Assembly: GCA_029204225.1 (NCBI GenBank)
Contig: CM055115.1
Location: 9,359,466-9,423,465 of the forward strand
Origin: Diphasiastrum complanatum
Lineage: Eukaryota > Streptophyta > Lycopodiopsida > Lycopodiales > Lycopodiaceae
Direction of reading: 5' to 3'
Length of the DNA stretch: 64,000 bases
The notes under the pieces were generated by a model. The model did not search any database. It was not told the DNA's origin and saw only the letters and a program-made list of their open reading frames with translations. Positions 33,911 to 45,914 of the stretch are shown here, piece after piece; the stretch's first letter is position 1, and the number at the start of each line of letters is the position of its first letter. Made by a program: the position numbers and the translations under genes.

Positions 33911-34215
33911 AATAGGGATGGAGAGGAAAGAATCCAACAGTTCTTGTCCGCTTAACACTAGGTTGTCGCGTTATGGGAACCCAAGTTTGATCTCCTTTTG
34001 AAAATCACCCAGTTTGCTTTTCGGGTTGTGTAGTTCTATCAACCCTTGGCATAGTTCCCCTGATGATGGTGTGTTCCTTCCTTCGAGCAGCTCACAACTA
34101 GCATTTCGGCTTCCTCCTAAAGTTTGTTACATTTATCGTATCTATCATGGAGCCGAACCTCCATATCAGATAACTGCTACTACTGTCGTTTCAAATCTAC
34201 CATGGAGTGCCAGAG
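33911..34215 (-). repeat. Coiled-coil segment fused to Copia gag, copy 2
   Basis: Matches 46584-46850 on the minus strand; same fusion to the gag that starts upstream at 34720. Confidence 0.75.
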
Positions 34216-34720
34216 TCTCTTCCTGCAGCAACATTGTCATGACTCTTGCATGAGTCAGTTTAGGGTGTGTTGTGATGATCATCACCCAGTTGTCGCATGA
34301 GCTTGGCAAGCTTGAAAGTAGTGTCATTACTGCATTTTGATCATCTATGACATATCCGTTAGTGGCCATTTGCTTCAGCAGGTTCTTGAACTGGTTGATG
34401 CGACTCTGTAGGGAATCTTCGTTGGTCATCTTGAGCGAGAAAATATTCTTCCTGAGATGCAGCTTGGAAGCTATGTCACACACATCGTATAGAGTGCTCA
34501 AGATGTCCCAACCTTCCTTGGAGGTCTGAGCTCTAGACACATGGCTGATTTGAGTGTCTGATATATTGAGGATGATCAGCGCAAAGGCTTTGCCATCTTT
34601 AAACTTCCATCAGGAAATTGCAGCATCGTCAGCTTCAGGTCTTACCTCTGCACCTATAACAACGTCATACAATTTGTTAGCCATTAGCATAGTTCTCATC
34701 TTAAATTTATATAGATGGTA
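34216..34720 (-). pseudogene. Copia gag (family C), chimeric 3' end
   Basis: KLHLRKNIFSLKMTNEDSLQ, LKQMATNGYVIDD and WVMIITTHPK are clear; the N-terminal MDK region is truncated at about 34720 and frameshifted at 34540-34600. The C-terminus passes into the coiled-coil segment. Confidence 0.8.
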
Positions 34721-37420
34721 ACTGGCTCAAGAGATGGTGATTTTGGCAAGTTTGCTCTTTAATGAGGAATTGATGAATGATGAATGTGATATTTTTTGTG
34801 TCTAATGAATAGATCTGAATCTGAACAAAGTATTATACTTTCCACGTGTGTGACAGGATGTGAAGATCAATTATTTCTAGTTTTATTGTGATGTTCGAAA
34901 GCTCTTGCCAATTAGAATGTTTGCACTTACATTCTAACAGGGATGCAAGCCAAGAACGGTCATTCAAAGATCAACATGCAGCCCAAATGAACGTTCAGTC
35001 GTGTCTACAGCTACCTACACTTAAAACGGACTGAATCAGAGCCTGTATTTTACTAACACTGAGCTACACTTGCATAAATTGACAAAATAAGAAACAAAAC
35101 TAATCTACAGCATGTTAGAAGTCCAAAAATCAAGATACCAACCAATCTTTTGTTTATTGGACATCCCAAGAACATCAAGAACTGGAATGTTAGAGGATAT
35201 GCAAGATTTACACCACAGATCTAGCCTATTTAGTTTATTTGAATGCTGATTCCTACATTAATCCACAAGAAAACAAGAAATCTATTCCACTCTACAAAAG
35301 CAGCAAATCTAATCCACTCTACAGTCCACAACCACACACAATGAATGGAAGGGCATAATCATAGGGGCATCACTCAAGAAAACCATCATGATCAAGGAGC
35401 TCAATGGATGCATCTAACTCATGGAGGCTCTTCTCATTTCAGCATGGAGTTGATACAATTCTCAAAAAGCTCCTCTACACAACGAGGGAGTTTCTTAAAT
35501 AAGCAAGAAGGCTTATTAGGTGGCATCCTAGTGGAATTTCCACATTTCACAAATTACAAGTGGAATAATGCTCTCCACTAGAGGTCACCATCAAAAGGTG
35601 TCTCACTCTACTTTCTTTAAGAGATGTCTACTTGCATTTATTACATTTGCCTATAAATACTAGTTCCTACATGGTCATTCCATCTTCCGGGATTCACCAT
35701 GAGACTTACACAGTTCTTGCATGTCTTTCCTAGCTAGTATTTCTCGGCTCTCATACTTGGCTCTCAATCTTCACTAGTCTCGTCTTCTTAGAGACCTCCT
35801 CGGTCTAAGGTGAGAGGTGCTCTTGAGTTACTCTATCCGAGTATCTTGGGGATTCGTCAGAATCAGTCAACATCATCCTACCCCTAATGTGTTGCAGGAC
35901 CCACTACAGCTCATATTGGATGATGTCACTTCGCTTTGCATTGGCATCTTCGATCGTCACTTGGAAAAGCATAGATCCTCGTTCGCTTTCATAAAACTAA
36001 GTGCTTATTTTCGCCAGTCTTTATCACAAAAACTGTTTTTTTCATGAATTGTCATAGTTTAACCAGAATGTCTTATTGCTGCAATTGGGTGACATTCTTA
36101 AAATTGGAGAGGTCTCAGTAGCTTCACAACTTGCATGCTCGAGTGCTTTCCATGTGTCTCCTTGTTTTGTCACTTGTATCTGCCATTGACGGTTTCATCT
36201 TTGGTTTCTTGGCAAATTCTATCTTCTGGGAGATCTGTATCCTCCATTTTCTTCTAGATATTTCCGTGGTTCTTCTCTTAGTCGAAGTTCCAGTCTTAAG
36301 AAAAATCTTCGATCTAGTAGGTTGCACAAACTTTGGTTATCAGTCTCAAGGGGATGGACTCATCATCAAGAAATTGGTGGTAGGAACAAATTTGGATGGA
36401 CGGTTTGATAACGATAAGGAAACATGATGAAGGCTTAGTGAAAGGGTGAAGGAACTGATAGTTTTACAGTTGCAGCCTTGGACCCTTGCAATGTCGAGCT
36501 TTGACCACCACTTGCTGGGTGAGGAGCTTGTTTTATTTGCAGGTTCACAGGTGTCTTCATCTTTCATTTTTTTCTGCATCTCTTTCTTTTGATCCGTTAC
36601 TTTTGGATCTCTTTGGGCTTTATAAGAGAGGATTCAACTATCATTGCTCCAGAGAGTTTCTTTTGATCAAGACTGATCTGACTCAACTGTTGCTTAAGTT
36701 TTGTCCTTTCCTCCTCAGCTTCTTGAATCTTTCTCTTTATTTCTTCTGGCTGCTTCGCCTACTTCTTAGGTCTTCTTTTGGATGATCAACCATTGTAGGT
36801 GGTGGTTAGTCTTTGCAAGACATTTGTAATGATCTTTTGGCCGCTTCGGTAAGACTATCAAAACTGGGAATTTCTCAGAAGAACAGTCTACTGATGATAA
36901 ACAAACAGATGGAAGGAAGGGTGTTGGTGACAACGGTAGATGGTGTGGACGATAGACATGAGAATGGGCACAGAAGTATGGCAAGAGGTTGGTTGAAGAA
37001 GGAGACTGATTTTCCAATGCTTGTATTTCCCTTTCTGAAGATCTTCGTCATGAATGAGGTACTTCTTCTGATTGAGTCTCTTTGGACTACCCATCTGCCT
37101 TCTTTAGCCTTGTCTACTTGTGACCTTGGCTGTCGATCTTGCTGGGTGTTATTGCTATGTGGCTGCTCCAATGGATCCAAGCAGATCCACTCTCTCTCCC
37201 CCCAAAAATCGGTTGGTGGAGATGTTGGTACTGGTAACTGGTCATGCTCATGAATGGATCGGCGTGTGCAACACGTAGTTAAAAACATGTTGAACATGTG
37301 ATTGGTCTAAAGATGGAACAAATTTTAACTAAATTTGGTTCCATCTTGTTGTAGTTGACTGGAGTCTCCTCTTAGATGATTTTCATCATCACTCTCACTT
37401 TCAAAAATTATTTCATCATC
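34721..37420. other. Region without recognised gene
   Basis: A plant-like TATAAATA at 35652-35659 is followed by pyrimidine-rich sequence resembling an LTR or promoter, but no partner LTR is present. Between 36124 and 37297 both strands hold medium frames; the minus strand has charged stretches (for example RERFKKLRRKGQNLSNS) broken by stops. No domain recognised. Confidence 0.4.
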
Positions 37421-39592
37421 CTAGCTATTAGAATTTCTATTCTCAACATCTATGGAAGTGGGTGCTTCAAGTATAGTTTGACGATCTACTACATCTCTAG
37501 GTAGCTCAATCTCATACTTAAAATGAAGGTTTTCCATTTCATTCTCAACATTTGCACCCTCAAATACTTGTCGTGAACATGGTTCAACTTGAGCTACAAA
37601 CCACCATATCTTGTTTAGTCGATCTAGTTGAAAAAAGACCTGCAAAAATCACTATTTTAGAACATATCAAAAACTCAAATACTAGTCACTTGCAATAAAA
37701 TGAAAAACATGATAGCATAGCATGTGCACCTGCTCACAGTGACGAGGCAACACCAGTGTGTCAAAGGACTCCATGCTCAATGTTTTTGATGAATCAATCA
37801 CAAAAAATCCACTTGGATCCGATTTTGCGGTTGCATTTGGCCCTCTACAAACTACCTTGAACCATTTCACATCAAATAAAAAATAGTGTCCACTTTGACC
37901 AAATAACACATCATAAATTATTTGTATAGATCCTACATATTCTATGTCTCCTGAGATGGGATTCCGATCTCATGCACTGCTTTGACTTTCTTGTTGGAAA
38001 GATGCTATTACACCACAATCGTGTGTGCGTCTCTTGTTATCAATCCTTTCAACACGAAAGTGGAAACCAAAAGCCCATATGGCATTATACATTTTGCACT
38101 GCCACATGACAAACATGAATCTCATAAATAATCATTGTGAATAAACATGGTGTTTCAAAATGATTAAACAAATATTGTTATAAACAAGAATGTTCTAATA
38201 ATAAAGTATCTAAAGAATAATACCTTCCATTCGCATCCTCTTACAAAGTCCCATTCCGCGTTTGATATTTTTTGTCTCTCTTTTGTTGGATAGTCATGCA
38301 TTGTCCACATTACAATGGCATGTAGTGTAAACTCCCTCTAATGTAAGGGGCGCGAAATATCATATGCTTTTATCCCCTTCCACAAATCTTCCAACTCGTC
38401 AATAAGCGGCTCAAGATATACATCCATGTTCTTAACCTTGCGTTGGCCAGGAATTAGAAGTGCCAACATGATATGTCCGTTTTTTGTACTCAACCAAGGA
38501 GGAATATTATAATTTACAAAGCAAAAAAAGCCAAATGGACCACATAGTTGCTCGTACACCAAAGGGGTTCACACCATCTGTTGCAAGACCAAATCTCACA
38601 TTTCTTGACTCATTGGCAAAGCTTGGATACTCTTTGTTGATGTGTTTCCATGCAGGTGAATCTGAAGGTACCCTCATCATCCCATCCGTAGAGGTATGGT
38701 GTGCAAGCCAGTCCATAAGTTGTGCAAGAGATTTACAACGAAATAAATGTTGCAATCATGGAATTACTGGAAAATATCCTAAAACTTTGCAAATAATGGT
38801 TGCCCCTTGCAAATTATCTCTATATCGAGGAGTATCACAAATGGGACATTTCCTGAGTGATTCGTACCTTCCTCGATATAAAATACAATCTTTTGGACAT
38901 GCATGATATTGCTTGTAGTCCATCCCGATGTTAGACGACATCTTTCGTGCCTCGTCTCTTGTCTCAAGCATGACATTCCCTTCTGGGAGAATTTTGTTTT
39001 TCAATAGTCTGTACATGACAAAAGAAGTCATTGTAAAAAAATTATCAGTAGATGTCCAAATTGTAAATTTTGTTTCAAAGCAAAAATGACAAGTAGATGA
39101 AAAAAAATTTACTCAAATAATAATTTGAGGCTTTGGTCACTCCATCTATATTTGGCTTGAAGATTTAATAGAAGTAGATAAGCCGCCAAACGAGATGTCT
39201 TTGCTCCAGGATACAATACGGTCTTTGATTCTTCTCACAATTTTTGTTCTTCTTTAGACAAAAAGTGCCTCCTCATCTTGTTCATTGTGTTTGGCTGCAC
39301 TATTGTTCTCGTACATATCATCCAACATGTCTTCCATGACTTCAAATTCATCATTCATTAGAAGCTCATTTTCATCGTTGGAACTTGTTTGCGAAGAAGT
39401 AGATCTAGATGAGCTAGATTCAGATGCATTAGTCTCTTGATTAATGCGCTCATCAATTTCCATCATCTCTTTTAAGCGTTGACGTAGACGACGAGGTAAT
39501 TGCTTTATATGAGGACCGTTGTATTGCATTCGTCGTCTATGTCGACCATTACGAGGATTATTGTCTCCAACGCTAAATGAGGATGAAGAATC
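37421..39592 (-). pseudogene. CACTA (En/Spm) TNP2-type transposase, broken
   Basis: From the exon beginning at 39592: an acidic N-terminal segment, a GAKTSRLAAYLLLL-like block, then TNP2 motifs LPEGNVMLETRDEARK (~38980), CPKDCILYRGRYE, CPICDTPRYR, KVLGYFPVIP, FANESRNVRFGLATDGVNPFG (~38560-38620), YNIPPWLSTKNGHIMLALLI, DVYLEPLIDEL and MWTMHDYPT (~38310). 37680-38030 matches DUF4216 (GHYFLFDVKWFKV). A GT-AG intron (about 37639-37732) splits CEQ from VFFQLDRLNKIW in phase. Stop at 38756-38758 fits CGA to TGA; frameshift near 38540. DUF4218 is not seen. The encoded enzyme would excise CACTA elements; terminal CACTA inverted repeats were not located. Confidence 0.85.
37639..37732 (-). other. Intron in the transposase remnant
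   Basis: Donor GCAG|GTGCACATG and acceptor TTTTTGCAG|GTC on the minus strand. Removal restores the typical QVFF sequence after DUF4216. Shows the copy came from genomic, not reverse-transcribed, DNA. Confidence 0.6.
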
Positions 39593-39977
39593 CTATATAC
39601 CAAAATAACAAGAAGTAGGTTGAAACAATGTTTGATAAACATTTCCTTCCAATACTCGATAGATCTAAATGTTGCATATGAATATAAATGACATCTTTGC
39701 TTAAAAAGTATGACCATACCAATGTATCTATTAGACCATTTTTCTTTTCAACTTGTTAACATTCAATGAACTCCAAGAATTGCATGCTTCTACATATTTA
39801 CATATTTACGAATTTCACATTCATTAGCTTTCACTTATTACATTATGTAAACATCTAGGCAAATGACGAATAATGCTTCTAACATTTGACATATCTGATG
39901 CAACAAACCAAATACAATCAAGATGCATGGATTATACATCTCTGCATATCAACAAAATTTAAATCTTCACATATGAC

Positions 39978-40975
39978 TTATTGTCTTTTGCAAACATTGG
40001 GTAGAGGACGGTTGAGACTATACTTGATGAACAATTCCTCCACAAACCTGATAGATCTAGTGGCACAGACCATTACATAAGTGCCCTTTACATTCCTAGT
40101 AAAATATTCTTATTTTCCATTGGCGTGTTCTTCAAAATCACAATTCGTCAATAGAGGGTGGCCAATGGAACCATTTATATATGCAGCAATGTTTCCATGC
40201 ACATTGGGACGTCCATCAATGTATGTACGATTTGCCCTTGAGATGTTGCCTCCTTGCATGCGTTGCTCCTCTAAAGAACAAGCATTTGTATTCAAGCCAT
40301 ATACTTGCATCCTCCATTGGTGACGACACAAAGCATGCCAATCACCCCAATTGTATTGAGGTCCTGCATATGGCATCAATGTCACAACACTATTTAGAGG
40401 AACCTCAATATTATCAATGCAAAAAGGCCCAAACAAACTTCAGGAAAGTGTTCACTAGGCATGATCATGTATATTCGACCCCAATACGTAAATGGTGTTC
40501 CATTTAATGGTAATGGTGATTGGAGTGGCCAACATGAAAATCTACTTGTAATGAAAGTTTTTACTAATGGTTGCAAGCTAGGTGAAAGAAGAAGGTTAGA
40601 CAAAGAACTTAGAATGTCTTTTGACACATTAACAGTGCGTAGTAATTTGCAATTATCTTTCAAACTAGTCATAATACGTCCAAGACGTGTTCTCTTTTTT
40701 AAAGGGGTGGTCAAGTTTGTGGAATCAACGTGGAGTATTGTGGATGACTCATGTGCAATATCTAGGATAGGTGTAGTTGGGTAGTAAAAATGTTCTAGAG
40801 ATTTGGAGACATGGATTGAATCACCAGACCTTGATGAACTAATTATATCATGCAAGGGGTCATCATCAACAAGAGCATCATCTAAGGCCAATGATGATTC
40901 ATAATCAATATTCATGTGATTTATTCTATCAATAATATTCTCGATCTCTCTTGAAACTCTTTCCCTTGAAACCAA
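39978..40975 (-). pseudogene. SET-domain-like coding remnant beside the CACTA transposase
   Basis: From ATG 40975: a 130-residue acidic/Ser-rich segment, then a SET-like fold: FGPFCIDNIEVPLNSVVTL (SET-N, like a GxFA-DI-G-I strand), WGDWHALCRHQW, RTYIDGRPNVHGNIAAYIN (~40165-40225), TNCDF, and VCATRSIRFVEELFIKYSL (~40000-40055), which parallels the R-I-x-GEEL-xxDY end of SET domains. One frameshift near 40436 and one TAA at 40110-40112 break it. SET proteins methylate lysine; here the usual NHSC motif is not intact, so activity is doubtful. It lies between two CACTA transposase parts on the same strand, which suggests capture by the transposon. Confidence 0.6.
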
Positions 40976-41022
40976 CTTATGTTTCTTCTTCTACAAAAGT
41001 TTGAAAATGTTAGATGTATCAG

Positions 41023-41129
<107 letters not shown>

Positions 41130-41181
41130 CATGAAACGTAAATTAATATATAACACAAACCGTAAACCAGTAGCATGAAAT

Positions 41182-41254
41182 ACACACATGCACGCACACA
41201 AACACACACAAACACTCGCACACACACACACACCCACCCCCACCCTAAACACAC
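41182..41254 (+). repeat. Imperfect (AC)n microsatellite
   Basis: cacacatg/cacaca stretch with interruptions, 56 bp after the CT run. Confidence 0.85.
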
Positions 41255-41470
41255 ATGAAGAGAAAAACAGAGAGAACATTATAGAGTGCTAATCAAAACT
41301 CCCGAACCACACGATTATATCCTACTCCAAAATGTCACCACATGCTCCCTCCCTGTGTGTTTGGGCTTTTTTGTGGAACTCATCTTCCAACAAAAAACAT
41401 TTGAACCACGCTTTTATCGGAAGAAAACAAGGGCTACACACCTTCCTAGAATTGGGAGTGCTGGTTACCT

Positions 41471-41474
<4 letters not shown>

Positions 41475-41534
<60 letters not shown>
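41475..41534 (+). repeat. (CT)n microsatellite, ~30 units
   Basis: Second CT run in the same orientation as 41027-41126. Confidence 0.95.
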
Positions 41535-41535
<1 letters not shown>

Positions 41536-41578
41536 ACGTGAATGAGTTTATTATGGGTGATTGGATATGAAAATTAAG

Positions 41579-41743
41579 ATTAACTACATCTAATCATTCT
41601 ATTTGGATTTTTTCTTTTAGAAGCAAGTGAGAGATTAACTTCATTTAATCATTCTATTTGGATTTTTCCTTTTAAAAGAAAGCGAGAGATTAACTTCATC
41701 TAATTATTCTATTTGGATTTTTCCTTTGTGAAGCAAGACTATA
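41579..41743 (+). repeat. 55-bp tandem repeat, three units
   Basis: Units begin with attaact at 41579, 41634 and 41689 and share attctatttggattttt. Perfect 55-bp spacing; few substitutions. Confidence 0.9.
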
Positions 41744-41761
41744 CTTGAAGTGTCATAAGGG

Positions 41762-41986
41762 TCAAAGATTAAAGCATTTCCAAAAACACTTAAAAGAGTT
41801 TACCTCTCGTACTCTTGGATTCTCTGTGTGCAATCCATTGAACCAAATATGATCGTTGACAATCCTCCTTGTCCAAACCATAAGGCCTTTGCATTGTGTG
41901 CATGTACATGCTATCCTCTCATCATATTCTGGTTGAATTTGGTCCAATAATCCAAATGCAAATTGCACAAATTCTTTCAGTGTCAT
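41762..41986 (-). pseudogene. Transposase-associated domain-like fragment
   Basis: ERIACTCTQCKGLMVWTRR followed by IVNDHIWFNGLHTE resembles the Transpos_assoc domain (I-CPC-x-C ... HL-x-G) that opens CACTA TNP2 proteins. The order on the minus strand (this fragment, SET-like, TNP2) puts it at the expected 5' end of the transposase, separated by 2.2 kb. Short, so moderately sure. Confidence 0.5.
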
Positions 41987-42449
41987 TCAAGTGAAAATTG
42001 ACAAATTCTAACATGTGACAAAAATTGACAAAATAGTCTTTGTACATTTAGTGCATTGGCAACCTTCATTTGTGATGGAGTGGTGTCTTGGCTTTCCAAA
42101 GAGCAATATACTATATCACAATCCTCAACCAAATCGGAGTACATCACTATTACAAATAAAAAAATTATGAGATAAATCAATATACATACATGTGATGGAT
42201 CAATAGGCGGTCTACGTCGACTGATAGAAGAGCTTGAAGATGAACCAGTCAATAGTTGTTCATTGTACTCTAGTCTTGCCTGCTCCTCTTTTCTGTAATA
42301 GAGCTCAATTCTTTTTCTTTCTCTAAATCATGTGGAAGTACGATAATTTCCCTGGAATAATATTATGATCAATACGATTTGACATAAGAATCTTCACTAC
42401 TCTTTCACTCCCATTCTCCATCACTTTCTAACTTTTAAAGTTTTTCTTT
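41987..42449. other. Spacer between divergent coding segments
   Basis: Minus-strand frame 42252-41983 has a Ser-rich start (GSSSSSSISRRRPPIDPSHV) that could be an upstream exon of the transposase; no domain recognised. Otherwise AT-rich. Confidence 0.35.
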
Positions 42450-43540
42450 GTTACAATGTTTTCAAGTGGTAGGTCAAGTGGAAGGTCAAGTGGGAGACCA
42501 TCTAGGAGAAGAGCTCGTGAGGAGCCCGTACTCAAGAGTGGTTTGAGAATCTATCTCCTCAACAAAGAGATAGAATCAAAAATCTTGTGTTATCTTCTTC
42601 AGGTGAATCATCCAAGAGAAGAGCTTCCGAAGATGCCCCTTCCCAAGAATCGTGTAGTGTGTGTTATGATCTTAATCCACATGGTGGAGCTATAAAAATT
42701 ATGCGTGGCAATGTAGTTCATGCCCGTTTGCGTGATTTAGTTGCTTTATATTTTGGTAAAGATTACATGATCAATTGGTCCTCCTAATCGCTTGAAGACA
42801 AAAATAAAATAATAGAGACTTTATATTTTGAATTCCCTCAATCCAATGCTTTTAGTAGGAGTTGAGCCTTGAATACAATGTGCCTTTGGATTCAAAACAA
42901 AAGGCAATTGATGAGAAGAGCCGTGAGGAATCCCAAGAATCCCACGAAGCCTGGATGGTGCTCCAAAAGGGATTGGAGGAAGGTGAAAGAAGAATTGTTG
43001 CAAACCAAAAGTATGAACAACAACATAAGGCCACCGCCGAGAAGCTCTTAAAACGTGGCCAAAGTAAACATGACAATCTAGAGGCCCAATCTGTAAGTGC
43101 AATAGTTTTTACTATGATTCTATTTTTGTAGTGAGATTGTCAATGTTTTTTATTGCTAAACTATATTGTATTGCTAAGCTATGTTTTTTTTGTTGAATGT
43201 AGCTTAGTGATTTTGGAAGACACATGACCATCGCGGAGTACAAACAAGGCTACGATGATGGATATGCCGGCCTTAAGGCTTTTATGGAATCTCATGGATT
43301 GTTTCCAATCGTAAACTCTTAACCTTTATTGTTTTGTGATTGTTTACTTTGTGGTTAACAAGTAAGTTTAATCTCAATTTAATTGAATCTTTGATTCTAT
43401 TTTGTAGAGAGGCTCTACAACTTCGGATGTGGAAGAAAATGTAGAAACTTTTGAAGAGCCAAATGTGGAAGAGAACGTGAATGTATCTATTGATGTATTT
43501 ATTAAAGAATTCAATGCAATGTTTCTATTTTACACATGAT
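42450..43540 (+). other. Unrecognised multi-exon coding region
   Basis: Three or four open segments joined by plausible introns: exon near 42530-42785 (EWFENLSPQQRDRIKNLVL, CSVCYDLNPHGGAI); acceptor near 42850 then ELSLEYNVPLDSKQKAIDE ... KLLKRGQSKHDNLEAQS; donor gtaagt at 43093 and acceptor gaatgtag ending at 43202, in phase with LSDFGRHMTIAEYKQGYDDGY; possible donor near 43313 and acceptor tttgtag near 43407 before an acidic VEENVETFEEP segment. The protein would be a charged coiled coil. I recognise no family. Its divergent position next to the transposase suggests a second CACTA gene, like a tnpA-type accessory protein; this is inference. Confidence 0.45.
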
Positions 43541-43942
43541 TTGCATGCTAGAATGCATAATAGAAAGTAATGGAAACCACAATATAATGCATCAATAGAT
43601 AACACATTAAGTTATCAACTAAATACAAATGAATCAAAATAAATGTGAATTTACGTTTACTATTGTATCTCCATTGCTTTGCAATCTTTGCTTTTCCTTT
43701 TGCATGCACTTGATCTTTCAATCCTTTGCAATGAAAGCTCTTTTTTCATTTTTCATATCCAAGCCTACATGACAAATAAAAAAGATCTCAAAACTTATGA
43801 TCACAAAACACATACTATTAACATCCATCAATGAACTAAAAACCCTAAATACTATCAATCTTCTCACTCACATTCATCCCCATCTCATCTTTTTCTCTCT
43901 CTGACACAACAGGAAAAAAGAAAGTCGATCTCTAGTTTAGGA
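43541..43942. other. No recognisable gene
   Basis: AT-rich; nothing supported. Confidence 0.4.
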
Positions 43943-44221
43943 GCGAACCACATTTTGGTTCGCGCCAAATGTTTTTTTTTTTGGTCAAAAAAATTTGCGT
44001 GGATTATCCACGCGTGGATAATCCACGTGAAATCCAGAAACTTAATTGCGTGGATACCGCGTGGATAGAAAAAAAAATTTATCCACGGCCCCAGCTCTCT
44101 AAATTTTGCGTGTAGAAAAAAAAATTTCGCGTGGATAATTATCCACGTGATATCCACGGGGTATCCACGTGAAAGCTGAGCCTTTTTTAGAATTTTTTTA
44201 CTATGGCGTGGATTATCCACG
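43943..44221. repeat. Cluster of near-perfect palindromes
   Basis: 43943-43963 is an 8-bp stem (gcgaacca) with a 5-base loop. Then the motif CGTGGAT/ATCCACG recurs as head-to-head pairs: 43997-44013, 44012-44027, 44130-44147 (a perfect 18-bp palindrome) and 44207-44221, with single arms between. CACGTG G-boxes arise at several junctions. Minus-strand frame 43885-44220 merely reads the repeats. Confidence 0.88.
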
Positions 44222-44374
44222 TGAAATTAAAATTTCCATTTCCGGCACCGTTGTCGGAGGTTTGCCCAACTGCCGGTTGTCGGAGTTGGCATGGATAATC
44301 CATGCGGTTTGAATTTCACGACATCCGGCCGATCTGCTATCGGAAATGACACTTGCGTGGTGCGTGGATATTTG

Positions 44375-44689
44375 CTACATGTGTTCTTGTGATACCTCCA
44401 GCCATCGTGCTTAGCTCTCCCTAGCACACTCCTGGCCTAGAGATACATCCTGGCTCATCCACGTGCTCTCCATCCACCAACTCTCGGGTAGACTAAGTTA
44501 AAGGAAAGAGGGAAACCCCACCACTATATAGGCATAGCACAGTGGGTCCCGTCAAGCACAGTCTTGTCGGTGGCACATTACCACCTAGGATGGTGATGCG
44601 TGACACTCGAACATGTCGATAATGCCAGACTTGTGTCGTGCCCCTTGCAGGTTGTCCTTGAAGGGCGAACCGTTATGGTACATAATACA
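44375..44689 (-). repeat. Gypsy LTR fragment (copy 4, with 5' end)
   Basis: On the minus strand starts TGTATTATGTACCATAACGG at 44689 and runs through the TATATAG/ggtggggtttc segment to about 44375. No PPT precedes it, so it is a 5' or solo LTR that has lost its 3' part. Confidence 0.78.
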
Positions 44690-45914
44690 TCAGCAAGAGA
44701 TGATTGAAAAAAAGAGAGAACAACTGAGTAACTTTGCAATATGGAACAAAGATTACAGGCTATTTGGAATCGATGTAGTGTTATTTTTAGTTGTTGGATT
44801 GTTGATATTCGTCGTGGTACTCTTTATAGTGGACACTATGCGCAACATTTTTGGTTGAGTTGCGAACGTTCTGTTATGATGCGGTTGTGCATCGTTTTTT
44901 TTGTTCATCAGAACATCATGGATTGAATACTTTTTATTATCAATTTGATATTTTCACTTCTTTAGTCAGTAGACTTTCTATTATTGGGAATGTTTGTGAT
45001 TTAATGAAAAATATAAAGTGGAAAAGAAGAAGAAAAGGAATTAGTATTGGAAATAATTTGTCAAAAAAAAGAAAAACTCTAGTCTTGTGAAGTTATTGGA
45101 ATTATTGATTTACATTTTAAATGTTATTGTACATAATTACGGTGTTAGGAGTAATTTTAAGTTTTGCGGTGGTATGGTACGGTTTTGAGGGTTTTAAAGG
45201 AAAGTGTTGAGTCTTTTAATAAAACGGAGGATAAAAAGAACAGGCTGAATATATGTTGATGTGTGGTAGCAGAGGAAGTTACTGTCACTATCAGTAATAT
45301 CTTTAAGATTACATTAAAAGAGAGTTATATCAATGAGACTACTGGCATTAATTAATCTTTTAGGCAAATAGTAGAATATGTATCCTCTTTCCGGGGATGT
45401 GAGAGAAGCTCGTTAGTAACTATAAGTGTTTGGATAGATTAAAAGAAGAAAACTCTGTATTAGGATATGACGTTGGATGAATGAAGTCATTTTTGGGAAG
45501 CACATTGAACATTACATATCAGTAAAATCTTTTGCACTGATTCAAGTTGCATTGCATGGAACGCCAATACCTTGGGGAATAATTTCTTATTCACAGTTCA
45601 TGAAATGTTTGGAAAGCGAATAGAAGTGTAGTGAATGGGGAGCACACATCACAAAATTGTGCGACAGTTTTGGTGTTTTCACTAATCAAGAGGCACGGCT
45701 AGTTCAACATATTTCTGTTCAGGAGCCTGCTTTGAGAAGTACCTTGTCATTGCCAGGTGATAAAGCATAAGACCAGTCCGATTCATTCAGTCCGGGACGA
45801 CAACAGGACATAGGGCTGCTGGAGGGACTGACATGAGATTCAGCTGGGACATAACAACAGGATGGGGACGCATATGGAGGACTGCCACACGAGTTTACAC
45901 CAGCAGGCAATTTA
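44690..45914 (+). other. No recognised gene
   Basis: Several broken plus-strand frames (for example 44613-44858, hydrophobic VVLFLVVGLLIFVVVLFIV) without a known domain. Confidence 0.4.

Noticed and set aside
36813-37297. Overlapping 140-146 codon frames on both strands
   Set aside because: No domain, no second copy, no clear start context; kept as unassigned sequence.
43885-44220. 111-codon minus frame (repeated TWIIHA motifs)
   Set aside because: Reads the palindrome cluster; no support as a protein.
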